From NCBI GenBank assembly GCA_026389975.1, contig JAPLGV010000322.1:1-10507 (forward strand): 10,507 nt of DNA. The letters are read 5' to 3'. Numbering within the stretch: position 1 is the first letter of the stretch; each line of letters begins with the position of its first letter. The stretch comes from Chloroflexota bacterium. Lineage in GTDB: Bacteria > Chloroflexota > Anaerolineae > Anaerolineales > Villigracilaceae. Under the pieces are notes generated by a model. It saw only the letters and a program-made list of their open reading frames with translations. It searched no databases and was not told the origin of the DNA. Shown here piece by piece: positions 1-6,107 of the stretch. The position numbers and the translations under genes were made by a program.

Positions 1-1
1 C

Positions 2-1252
2 ATGGATATAAAACAGAAGATCGAAAAAGCCAACGAAGAGGCTGCACATCGCCTGAACATTGGTGATCCGGTTCTGGTGGATATTGCCCCGGCGGGGGAG
101 GTGATCCCGGGCATGGAAGGGAAAATGATCACGCACTCCGGCCCGCCCATCGAATGGCAGAAGATGTGCGGAGCCCAGCGCGGTGCCATCATTGGGCAGG
201 TACTCTATGAGGGCTGGGCCAAGTCCGTTGAGGCAGCGACCGCCATTCTGGATCAAGGCAAGATCCGCCTGGAGCCCAACCATCAACACCAGACAGTTGG
301 TCCGATGGCCGGTACAATCTCTCCATCCGCACCTGTCTGGGTGGTGGAAAATAGAGCCTTTGGAAACCGGGCCTACTGCCGCCAGGTCGAGGGTAACCAG
401 CAGTTTGGGGATTACAGCGAACAGGCCCTGCAGGGGTTGCGTATGTGGCGGGATGTCTGGGCGCCCACCCTGCGCCAGGCACTCCATACGATAGGGAGCT
501 TGGAACTGAAGCCGATCATCACCAAGGCGCTTCAGATGGGAGATGAACTTCATAACCGTCATACCGCAGCCTCCAGCCTGTTCGCGAATGCCATGGCGGT
601 GGCGATGGCTCAGACCGAACTGCCGAAAGATAAAATGCTCTGGACGCTGAAGTATGTCACCAACCATGAGCTCATCTTCCTGGGCATTGCCATGGCCTGT
701 GGCAAAGCGATCGCCGATCCTGCGATGGGGATCGAGTACAGCACAGTCGTCACTGCCATGTGCCGAAATGGGACTGAATTCGGCCTGCGCGTAAGTGGTT
801 TGGGGGAGGAATGGTTCACCGCTCCCGCCCCCAAGGTGGATGGCCTTTACCTGCCTGGTTACACTGCCGACGTGGCCGGTCTGGATATGGGTGATTCAGC
901 CATCACCGAGACGGTGGGATGGGGTGCGTTTACCATTGGTGGAGCGCCCGGAATCCTCAGCCTGGTCGGCGGTACTCCGGAAGAAGCCCTGGCATATTCC
1001 AGGGAAATGAGAAAAATCACGGTTTCCACTCACCCGACATATCGTTTGCCCGCCCTTGGCTTTGCCGGGACCTCGATCGGGATCGACATCCGCAAAGTTG
1101 TGCAAACGGGGATCACCCCCATTATCGACACTGCGATCGCCCACAAAGACCCGGGCTATCCGAAGATCGGCGCTGGCATGGTGCGCGCTCCCCTGGAATG
1201 CTTCAAGAAAGCCTTGATCGCGTTCGGCAGGAAATACGATGTTGGCAAATGA
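2..1252 (+). CDS. allG: DUF1116 family protein, AllG/YlbE-like (putative oxamate carbamoyltransferase component)
   Basis: The 416-residue protein matches the DUF1116 family, whose E. coli member YlbE (AllG, about 420 aa) works with FdrA/AllF and YlbF/AllH as oxamate carbamoyltransferase, converting oxalurate to oxamate and carbamoyl phosphate in anaerobic allantoin use. Recognisable conserved stretches are HSGPPIEW (45-52), EGWA (70-73), GDELHNRHTAAS (180-191), CRNGTEFG (254-261) and DMGDSAITETVGWGAF (295-310). The ATG is the second base of the window, so any ribosome binding site lies outside, but the length agrees with a complete protein. The next gene, an FdrA homologue, begins 24 nt after the stop, which supports the assignment. 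In E. coli fdrA precedes ylbE; here the order is reversed. Family membership is secure, but the substrate is inferred from the E. coli system and could differ. Confidence 0.85.
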   Translation: MDIKQKIEKANEEAAHRLNIGDPVLVDIAPAGEVIPGMEGKMITHSGPPIEWQKMCGAQRGAIIGQVLYEGWAKSVEAATAILDQGKIRLEPNHQHQTVGPMAGTISPSAPVWVVENRAFGNRAYCRQVEGNQQFGDYSEQALQGLRMWRDVWAPTLRQALHTIGSLELKPIITKALQMGDELHNRHTAASSLFANAMAVAMAQTELPKDKMLWTLKYVTNHELIFLGIAMACGKAIADPAMGIEYSTVVTAMCRNGTEFGLRVSGLGEEWFTAPAPKVDGLYLPGYTADVAGLDMGDSAITETVGWGAFTIGGAPGILSLVGGTPEEALAYSREMRKITVSTHPTYRLPALGFAGTSIGIDIRKVVQTGITPIIDTAIAHKDPGYPKIGAGMVRAPLECFKKALIAFGRKYDVGK

Positions 1253-1276
1253 TTATAGAAGAATAGAGGATTCCCT

Positions 1277-2821
1277 ATGGCATCTAGTTTTGTGATCCGT
1301 AAGAACCAGTATTATGATTCGGTCTTCCTGATGAGCGTCAACCGGCGCATCTCAGAAGTCAAGGGTGTCCAGCAGACTGCAGTGCTGATGGGCAGCCCGA
1401 CGAATAAACAACTCTTACTGGACATTGGCATCCATGACAACCAGATCGAAGCTGCCCAGCCCAACGATTTAATCGTGGCGGTCATCGCTGAAACTTCCGC
1501 CATCGTGGAAAATGTTCTCGGGCGACTGGACGAGTGGTTGGAGGCAATTCAGGAAAACACCCTCTCCCTGAACGTTAGAACGCTCGAAGATGGCCTGTCC
1601 CAAAAACCCAATGCCAACCTGGCAGTGATTTCTGTCCCCGGGGAGTACGCTAACCGGGAGGCAAAGAAGGCACTGGAAGCTGGCTTGAACGTTTTCCTCT
1701 TCAGTGACAATGTTTCCATCGAAGATGAATTGGAGTTGAAGAAATTCGCCACACAGCGAGGATTGCTCGTGATGGGGCCGGACTGCGGAACCAGCCTGAT
1801 CGGCGGAGTGGGGATTGGATTCGCCAACGCTATACGGCGAGGTCCGATCGGGGTCATTGGAGGAGCCGGAACCGGGTTGCAGGAATTCACCAGCCAGGTT
1901 CACAATGCCGGATCCGGAATTTCCCATGCCATCGGGACTGGCAGCCACGACCTTTCCGAGAAGATCAAAGGGTTAACGACCCTGGCAGCCCTGGATGCGT
2001 TGGAGGCGGATCAACAGACGAGTGTGATCGTGATCATATCCAAGCCACCGGAAGCAAGCACCCTGGCGGCCCTTCTCGAGAGAATTAAAACCTGCAAAAA
2101 ACCGGTGGTGGGCTGCATCCTGGGGGTCGAGCCGGAATCAGTGAGCGGAAAGCCAAATTTCCAGCCGGCCCGCACCATCGATGAGGCTGCCCGACTCACC
2201 GTGGGACTTTCCATTGGACAGCCAGCCGTACCGTCTGGAGGCCTGAGCCCTGAAATGCTGGCAATAATTCATGAGGAAAAGAAGGGCTGGTCGCCGGAAC
2301 AGAAATATCTGCGCGGCATTCTGGCGGGGGGAACCTTCTGCTACCAATCCCAACAGATCCTGGGCGAAGCGGGCTTTACTGTACATTCCAACAGCCCGAT
2401 CGAAGCGAAGAACCGGCTTGAACATCCGGATCGAAGCAGCGAGCACACCCTGGTGGACATGGGGGAGGAATTCTACATGGTGGGAAGACCGCACCCGATG
2501 ATCGATGGAACCATGCGCCGGCACCGAATCCTGGCAGAGAGCCATGATCCCCAGGTGGCAGTGCTCTACCTGGATTTTATCCTCGGGTATAACGCTTCCA
2601 TGGACCCAGTCGGGGAACTGCTGGATGCGATCCTGGAAGCCAAACGGTTATCAAAACAGCGAGGGGGCTCCCTGACCGTGGTGGCCTCGGTCTGTGGGAC
2701 GGAAGGTGATCCGCAAGTTTTGGGTCTTCAAATGAAACTGCTCCAGGAGGCAGATGCAATGGTTTTTCGCAGCAATGCGCTTGCGTCTACTGCCCTTTGC
2801 CAATTACTGGGACAGAGATAG
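1277..2821 (+). CDS. fdrA: FdrA/AllF family CoA-ligase-like protein (putative oxamate carbamoyltransferase component)
   Basis: The 514-residue protein belongs to the FdrA family, which resembles the alpha subunit of succinyl-CoA synthetase. E. coli FdrA (about 555 aa) was renamed AllF after being shown to be part of oxamate carbamoyltransferase. Visible features are an N-terminal regulatory-like segment (about 1-110), a Rossmann-like CoA-binding region (about 110-190) ending in GPDCGT (167-172), a glycine-rich loop GVIGGAGTGLQEF (192-204) at the position of the SCS-alpha catalytic region, and a C-terminal ligase-CoA-like half with GRPHPMID (403-410) containing a candidate functional His406. 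AGAGGA sits 6 nt upstream of the ATG. The gene follows a DUF1116 gene and is followed 8 nt after its stop by a small FdrA-associated gene, so all three are probably co-transcribed. The family call is firm; the exact acyl or carbamoyl substrate is not shown by sequence. Confidence 0.87.
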   Translation: MASSFVIRKNQYYDSVFLMSVNRRISEVKGVQQTAVLMGSPTNKQLLLDIGIHDNQIEAAQPNDLIVAVIAETSAIVENVLGRLDEWLEAIQENTLSLNVRTLEDGLSQKPNANLAVISVPGEYANREAKKALEAGLNVFLFSDNVSIEDELELKKFATQRGLLVMGPDCGTSLIGGVGIGFANAIRRGPIGVIGGAGTGLQEFTSQVHNAGSGISHAIGTGSHDLSEKIKGLTTLAALDALEADQQTSVIVIISKPPEASTLAALLERIKTCKKPVVGCILGVEPESVSGKPNFQPARTIDEAARLTVGLSIGQPAVPSGGLSPEMLAIIHEEKKGWSPEQKYLRGILAGGTFCYQSQQILGEAGFTVHSNSPIEAKNRLEHPDRSSEHTLVDMGEEFYMVGRPHPMIDGTMRRHRILAESHDPQVAVLYLDFILGYNASMDPVGELLDAILEAKRLSKQRGGSLTVVASVCGTEGDPQVLGLQMKLLQEADAMVFRSNALASTALCQLLGQR

Positions 2822-2829
2822 AGGTCGAA

Positions 2830-3003
2830 ATGGAAACATCAGAGAACAAACTATTATCAGGACCGGTTATTGCGGTTAATATTGGCTTGAAATCATTTGG
2901 TACAAGCCTGGAACAGCAGGGGGTGGAAGTAGTTCAGGTGGATTGGACCCCTCCGGCAGGCGGGGACCAGGAGATGATGGATCTCTTGGATGAGCTTCTT
3001 TAA
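2830..3003 (+). CDS. Small FdrA-associated protein (57 aa)
   Basis: A 57-residue protein whose core, VNIGLKSFGTSLEQQGVEVV followed by QVDWTPPAGGD (17-46), resembles, from memory, short 'FdrA domain' proteins encoded between fdrA and DUF1116 genes in anaerobes. It has no membrane segment or metal site. Translation appears coupled to fdrA: the sequence GAGGT begins in the last base of the fdrA stop codon (2821-2825) and lies 4 nt before the ATG at 2830. An upstream in-frame start at 2797 would overlap fdrA and is less likely. In relatives a DUF1116 gene usually follows this small gene; here nothing coding follows, so the operon may have been rearranged or cut at its 3' end. It may be a structural subunit of the transferase complex, which is inference. 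Confidence 0.65.
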   Translation: METSENKLLSGPVIAVNIGLKSFGTSLEQQGVEVVQVDWTPPAGGDQEMMDLLDELL

Positions 3004-3117
3004 GAATTTCATTATGGTTTATGTCCAATGAAAGAAAAATCTCCTACTATGAACTTAATTTCTGCTGTAAATCAAGTCCCATGGAACTCACCGAAGTTTC
3101 CCCGGCCTCCACTGCGC

Positions 3118-3210
3118 TCCGCGCGGACAGCGGCTCCACCGCTCATCATCATGTCCCCGGTCTTTGGAGGACCTGCCCCCGGCTTCCATTCCTCCATGAG
3201 CCCGCAGGTC
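3118..3210. repeat. GC-rich block with inverted repeats
   Basis: Two symmetrical elements stand out. TCCGCGCGGA at 3118-3127 is a perfect 10-bp palindrome. GACCTGC at 3170-3176 pairs with GCAGGTC at 3204-3210, and GGCT (3181-3184) inside it pairs with AGCC (3199-3202), giving a two-step stem with a 14-nt terminal loop. No T-tract follows, so a simple terminator is unlikely. It could be an end of a mobile repeat or part of a structured RNA; I do not recognise a family. Confidence 0.35.
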
Positions 3211-3409
3211 GGTGGGGGTCGTTGCCCCTTTCCTCGCGAAATGCTTCTATGATTGTGGTTTTGTCAATAGGTTTCTCGATAGGCGCATTCTGAGAGCGGC
3301 CTGCGAGAAGTTGTTCTTAAGAAAAATATCAAATTGGCAAACCGACACAAAACTACTTCAAAGCAATTTTCTTTCAGATGGTGTACTTTTCCCAAGACAA
3401 TCTGGCAGC

Positions 3410-3652
3410 TTATGAAGCGTTGGGGGAGTCTCCCTCCAACAAGCTTCTATCCGTGCTGGTCAACGCCAGACACCCAATGATGTATTCGCCTGGAGGCGAG
3501 AGAAGTTTTTCGGAAACAAGTACAGCAAAGAAGCGTGTCTTCCCTACTTCCAACATTTCTTGTATTTCTATCCGAGTGAGAGTACCCTGTTCGTACCTCT
3601 TCAGCAAAACCTTCACTTGCTCAGCGCTGATCCGTTTGTGTAACCGTGTCAT
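3410..3652 (-). pseudogene. N-terminal remnant of a transposase-like helix-turn-helix protein
   Basis: Reading leftward from the ATG at 3652, a GAGGA sequence about 7 nt upstream supports the start. The first 45 or so residues (MTRLHKRISAEQVKVLLKRY and EQGTLTRIEIQEMLEVGKTRFF) look like the N-terminal helix-turn-helix of a DDE transposase or integrase, in which such a segment precedes a catalytic domain of several hundred residues. After FFAVL the reading continues only into unrelated low-quality sequence and stops at 3410. The other two frames do not restore a catalytic domain, so this looks like a truncated copy rather than a single frameshift. It is divergent from rplU and ends about 70 bp from its promoter. 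It could instead be a small HTH regulator; the family call is from memory and modest. Confidence 0.42.
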
Positions 3653-3722
3653 TTTTCTGTCCTCTTTTGGACAAAACTCTATCACGCAAAACGGTTCACT
3701 TTTCAAGTTTGAATAACATTGG

Positions 3723-3763
3723 TTGACACAGCCGTTGACATGGTTGCGCCTCGCATGTATAAT
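3723..3763 (+). promoter_or_regulatory. Sigma70-type promoter for the rplU operon, with tandem -35 boxes
   Basis: TTGACA (3735-3740) and TATAAT (3758-3763) are both exact consensus and separated by the ideal 17 bp, predicting a start of transcription near 3770. A second exact TTGACA lies 12 bp upstream at 3723-3728, too far from this -10 to be its partner. This is the strongest promoter-like sequence in the window and fits the high expression expected of ribosomal protein genes. Confidence 0.85.
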
Positions 3764-3769
3764 ATTGTC

Positions 3770-3919
3770 CGGTTCTGCCCCGGCAGGTTGCTGGGGCGTC
3801 AGTTTGTATCCCGGCTTCCCCGCTGACCGGCGTAGGGGCTTGTTCTGAAGACCGAAACAGGTTCAGGATCCGAACCCGTACCGCAGGGACAGTGGTGAAG
3901 CGAAGACCAGGAGTAAAAG
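3770..3919 (+). promoter_or_regulatory. Structured 5' leader of rplU, candidate autoregulatory element
   Basis: About 150 nt lie between the predicted transcription start and the rplU ATG, long for a simple leader. A 9-bp stem (3777-3785 with 3789-3797, one G-U pair, 3-nt loop) is followed by a possible GTCAG/CTGAC pairing (3798-3802 with 3823-3827) and a GGTTC/GAACC stem (3860-3864 with 3872-3876). L21 leaders that bind ribosomal protein are known in Firmicutes; whether this is a relative cannot be told from inspection. No T-rich terminator is seen inside, so any control is more likely on translation than on transcription. The AGGAG ribosome binding site lies at 3909-3913. Confidence 0.4.
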
Positions 3920-4561
3920 ATGAAGTACGCAATTGTGGAAAGCGGCGGCAAGCAATTTCGGGCCGTCGAAGGTGGTACCATCGAAGTGGACCGCCTGCCG
4001 ATCGAATCCGGCGCGAATGTCAAGCTTGAACAGGTTCTGCTGCTGACAGATGGGGAAAACATCACCGTCGGCACGCCCCTCGTCAAGAATAACCCGGTAT
4101 GGACCACGGTGGTCGAGCATTTCAAAGGGCCGAAGGTGATTATCTTCAACTACAGCCCCAAGAAACGTATTCGTGTTAAGATTGGCCACCGCCAGAACTA
4201 TACCCGTCTGTTCGTGGAGCAGATTGGCGGTTCCGAACTGGTGACATCCTCCCCGCAGGGGAAGAAGGAACCTGTCAAGCTGGAAAAGGCTGTCGAAGTC
4301 AAGGCCGAAGAAACGGCTCCGAAGGCGAAGGCTGAGAAAGCGAAGAAGCCGGTAAAGGCCGAACCAAAGGCTGCGATATCCTCCCCGCGCAGTACCCGAA
4401 GGGTGAAGGGGAAGAAACCGGCAGCGAAGGCTCCCGCGAAGACTAAGACGAAATCGTCTTCCAAGAAGACGACTGCCGCTAAAGCCGAACCGACATCATC
4501 CCCGCGAAGTACTCGAAGGGTGAAGGGGAAAGCGGCTCCCAAGAAGCCTGCGGCGAAATAG
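3920..4561 (+). CDS. rplU: Large ribosomal subunit protein bL21 with long basic C-terminal tail
   Basis: Residues 1-103 are a normal L21, a 50S subunit protein that binds 23S rRNA. They contain SGGKQFRA (8-15) and the family signature NYSPKKRIRVKIGHRQNYT (77-95) followed by VEQI. L21 is usually close to 103 residues; this one continues to 213. The extra 110 residues are rich in Lys, Ala, Pro and Ser, like histone H1 tails, and contain the same 12-residue motif, SSPRSTRRVKGK, twice (154-165 and 193-204). The tail is probably disordered and cationic. The ATG follows AGGAGTAAAAG, a good binding site. The gene opens a rplU-rpmA-rpmE operon. L21 identity is near certain; the tail's role is unknown, with rRNA or DNA contact an inference. 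Confidence 0.97.
   Translation: MKYAIVESGGKQFRAVEGGTIEVDRLPIESGANVKLEQVLLLTDGENITVGTPLVKNNPVWTTVVEHFKGPKVIIFNYSPKKRIRVKIGHRQNYTRLFVEQIGGSELVTSSPQGKKEPVKLEKAVEVKAEETAPKAKAEKAKKPVKAEPKAAISSPRSTRRVKGKKPAAKAPAKTKTKSSSKKTTAAKAEPTSSPRSTRRVKGKAAPKKPAAK
4379..4531 (+). repeat. Duplicated SSPRSTRRVKGK coding motif in the rplU tail
   Basis: The codons for SSPRSTRRVKGK at 4379-4414 recur at 4496-4531, 117 nt apart and in frame. The nucleotide copies differ at only a few positions, so this is a genuine segmental duplication or a selected motif rather than chance composition. The sequence between them is Lys/Ala/Thr-rich filler. Confidence 0.85.
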
Positions 4562-4579
4562 CAAGAGAGTGAGGTTCTT

Positions 4580-4840
4580 ATGGCACACAAAAAAGGTGGC
4601 GGCTCAGTCCGCAATGGAAGAGACTCCAATGGCCAGCGCCTGGGCGTGAAGAAATATGCCGGCGAGCATGTTCTTTCTGGCAACATTATCGTGCGCCAGC
4701 GCGGTACACACATCAAGCCCGGTCTGAACGTGGATGTAGGCAAGGACGATACCATCTTCGCCACGATCGAAGGGCTGGTCGTCTACGATGTCGTCAAAGG
4801 GCGCAAGCGCGTCAACGTGATGCCGGCGGAAGAAAAGTAA
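4580..4840 (+). CDS. rpmA: Large ribosomal subunit protein bL27
   Basis: The 86-residue protein has the characteristic L27 N-terminus MAHKKGGGSVRNGRDSNGQR (1-20) and the motif IIVRQRGTHIKPG (36-48). L27 lies near the peptidyl transferase centre, where its N-terminal tail reaches tRNA. The protein begins directly at MAHKK, without the N-terminal extension that Firmicutes cleave by Prp protease. It is 18 nt downstream of rplU, the usual partner, with GTGAGG just upstream as binding site. Length and sequence are typical. Confidence 0.98.
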   Translation: MAHKKGGGSVRNGRDSNGQRLGVKKYAGEHVLSGNIIVRQRGTHIKPGLNVDVGKDDTIFATIEGLVVYDVVKGRKRVNVMPAEEK

Positions 4841-4859
4841 CCGGCGAAAGGATCTTGAA

Positions 4860-5339
4860 ATGAAACAGGGTATTCATCCGACTTACTACCCGGATGCCAA
4901 AGTGACCTGCGCCTCTTGCGGCACCACCTGGACAACCGGTTCGACCAAGCAAGAAATCCGCGTCGAAACTTGCTCGAATTGTCATCCGTTTTTCACCGGC
5001 GAGCAGGGCCGTATGGCGGACATTGAAGGTCAGGTGGACCGTTTCTATAAGAAGCTACAGGTCCGCCAGACTTATGTTGAAGAGAAGAAGATTCGCGCTG
5101 AGTCCAAGGTGTCTCCCAAGCGCCCCATCGCGGAACTGGAATTGGCCGCCCGTCCCGTCGCCGCGTTGGAGAAGGCGGGCATCAAGGAAGTTGGTCAATT
5201 CCTGGCGAAACTTGGCGAGGGTGAAGAAAGCGTGCTGGCAATCGAAGGCTTTGGCCGCAAGTCGCTGATTGACATGAAGAAGAAACTGCGCGCTCTCGGC
5301 TATAACCTTCCCGAAACTGTGGAAACTCCCTCTTCGTAG
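4860..5339 (+). CDS. rpmE: bL31 fused to an RNA polymerase alpha-CTD-like domain
   Basis: Residues 1-66 are a zinc-type L31 (MKQGIHPTYY at the start) with the metal ligands as two CxxC pairs, C17/C20 and C38/C41. L31 bridges the ribosomal subunits and is normally 65-90 residues. This protein has 159. After a charged linker (67-86), residues 87-151 (from RPIAELELAARPVAALEKAG, through FGRKSLIDMK, to LRALGYNLPE) resemble the helix-hairpin-helix C-terminal domain of RpoA. Aligned by eye to E. coli alpha, R265, G296, K298 and S299 are matched by R98, G132, K134 and S135, E302 by D138, while N268 is replaced by alanine. AAAGGA precedes the ATG; rpmA ends 19 nt earlier. The fusion is in one uninterrupted frame. 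Zinc-type L31 can act as a zinc store in other bacteria. What the extra domain binds is unknown. Confidence 0.93.
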   Translation: MKQGIHPTYYPDAKVTCASCGTTWTTGSTKQEIRVETCSNCHPFFTGEQGRMADIEGQVDRFYKKLQVRQTYVEEKKIRAESKVSPKRPIAELELAARPVAALEKAGIKEVGQFLAKLGEGEESVLAIEGFGRKSLIDMKKKLRALGYNLPETVETPSS

Positions 5340-5371
5340 GGCTTGTCGAAAGCCGATAATCAGGTAAACTT

Positions 5372-5413
5372 AACAGGCAGATGCAAGGTGCATCTGCCTG
5401 TTTGATTGTTTTT
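5372..5413 (+). terminator. Rho-independent terminator of the rplU-rpmA-rpmE operon
   Basis: A perfect 14-bp stem (5372-5385 with 5389-5402) closes a 3-nt AGG loop and is followed by a T-rich stretch, TTGATTGTTTTT. It lies 32 nt after the rpmE stop. This is the clearest terminator in the window and separates ribosomal genes from tdk. Confidence 0.93.
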
Positions 5414-5505
5414 GGATATTAAGGGAATTAACCGCCAAGACGCGTAGAACGCCACACTTGCACCTGCCGCATACCGGGATGGATGTTAGGGAAAATGAGG
5501 AGATT

Positions 5506-6078
5506 ATGACACCACATAACCCCGGTTCGGTTGAAGTTATTTGCGGTTCGATGTTCAGCGGCAAGACCGACGAGCTTATCCGCCGCCTGCGCCGGGCGAC
5601 GATTGCCCGTCAGCATGTGCAGGTTTTCAAACCTGCCATTGATGTGCGGTATGCTGTCGAGAAAGTTACCTCCCATGTCGGGAATGATTTTTCCGCCATC
5701 CCTGTCGAAAAGGCAGCGGATATCCGTCAGCGGCTGGACAAGGAAGCCACCGTCGTCGCCATTGATGAGGCTCAGTTTTTCGACGACGAAATCATCCAGG
5801 TTGTTGAAGAACTGGCTGCAAAGAAGACCCGCGTCATCGTAGCGGGCCTGGATACAGACTTTCGCGGCGAACCCTTCGGTCCGATGCCGGTGTTGATGGC
5901 GCGTGCCGAGCACGTGGACAAAATCCAGGCCATCTGCATGGTTTGTGGTGAACCGGCCAGCCGGACCCAGCGCCTGGTCAACGGACAACCGGCTCGGTAC
6001 GACGACCCGGTTGTCATCGTCGGTGCGGCGGAGATGTATGAAGCGCGCTGCCGCACTCATCACGAAGTCCCCCGTTAG
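5506..6078 (+). CDS. tdk: Thymidine kinase (type II, zinc-binding)
   Basis: Thymidine kinase phosphorylates thymidine to dTMP with ATP, the entry step of thymidine salvage. The protein (190 aa from this start) shows the P-loop GSMFSGKT (14-21), DEAQFF (87-92) with catalytic Glu88, and a C-terminal zinc site made of CxxC (C144, C147) and CRTH (C182, H185). Length and layout fit the bacterial TK1-like family. I chose the ATG at 5506 because GAGGAG lies just upstream, although spacing is short (3 nt), and because family members begin shortly before GSxEVICG. ATG 5479 or TTG 5458 would add up to 16 unsupported residues. The rpmE-tdk neighbourhood is also seen in Firmicutes such as B. subtilis. 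A terminator separates it from rpmE; its own promoter was not identified. Confidence 0.95.
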   Translation: MTPHNPGSVEVICGSMFSGKTDELIRRLRRATIARQHVQVFKPAIDVRYAVEKVTSHVGNDFSAIPVEKAADIRQRLDKEATVVAIDEAQFFDDEIIQVVEELAAKKTRVIVAGLDTDFRGEPFGPMPVLMARAEHVDKIQAICMVCGEPASRTQRLVNGQPARYDDPVVIVGAAEMYEARCRTHHEVPR

Positions 6079-6101
6079 GGGGGCGAAGTCCCACGCTAGG
6101 A
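6063..6101 (+). repeat. Imperfect 21-bp direct repeat at the tdk-hpt junction
   Basis: CGAAGTCCCCCGTTAGGG at 6063-6080 recurs as CGAAGTCCCACGCTAGGA at 6084-6101, 16 of 18 bases identical. The first copy holds the tdk stop codon, the second supplies the AGGAG ribosome binding site of the next gene. A small local duplication that created or renewed the junction is likely. Confidence 0.7.
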
Positions 6102-6107
6102 GCGAAT

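Larger units (their letters stand above)
3004..3719. other. Long intergenic region without an intact gene
   Basis: About 715 bases separate the FdrA operon from the rplU promoter. No convincing full gene is visible on either strand: overlapping short frames at 3021-3293 and 3378-3716 have no recognisable domains and weak start contexts. The first half holds a GC-rich block (about 3090-3240) with inverted repeats; the second half is more AT-rich and carries a transposase-like N-terminal stub on the - strand. No clear intrinsic terminator follows the FdrA operon. The mixture of composition and a broken transposase-like gene suggests a remnant of past insertions or rearrangement, but this is inference. 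Confidence 0.6.

Noticed and set aside
3021..3293. Two overlapping + strand frames of 90 and 74 codons
   Set aside because: Low-complexity, Pro/Ser/Arg-rich translations with no domain, poor ribosome binding sites and mutual overlap; likely chance openness in GC-rich DNA.
3378..3716. A 112-codon + strand frame opposite the transposase-like stub
   Set aside because: Its start has no binding site, the composition drifts to Cys/Ser-rich, and the - strand frame has a clearer start and HTH character.
4198..4764. A 188-codon - strand frame antisense to rplU and rpmA
   Set aside because: It is the antisense shadow of the Lys/Ala-rich L21 tail, giving Phe/Ala-rich nonsense; the + strand genes are certain.
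4860..5339. L31 extension as a frameshift or misjoined second gene
   Set aside because: The frame is uninterrupted, composition matches the neighbours, and the next element is a perfect terminator just after the stop.
5458..5505. Earlier TTG or ATG start for thymidine kinase
   Set aside because: The added residues have no family counterpart and no binding site; GAGGAG favours the ATG at 5506.
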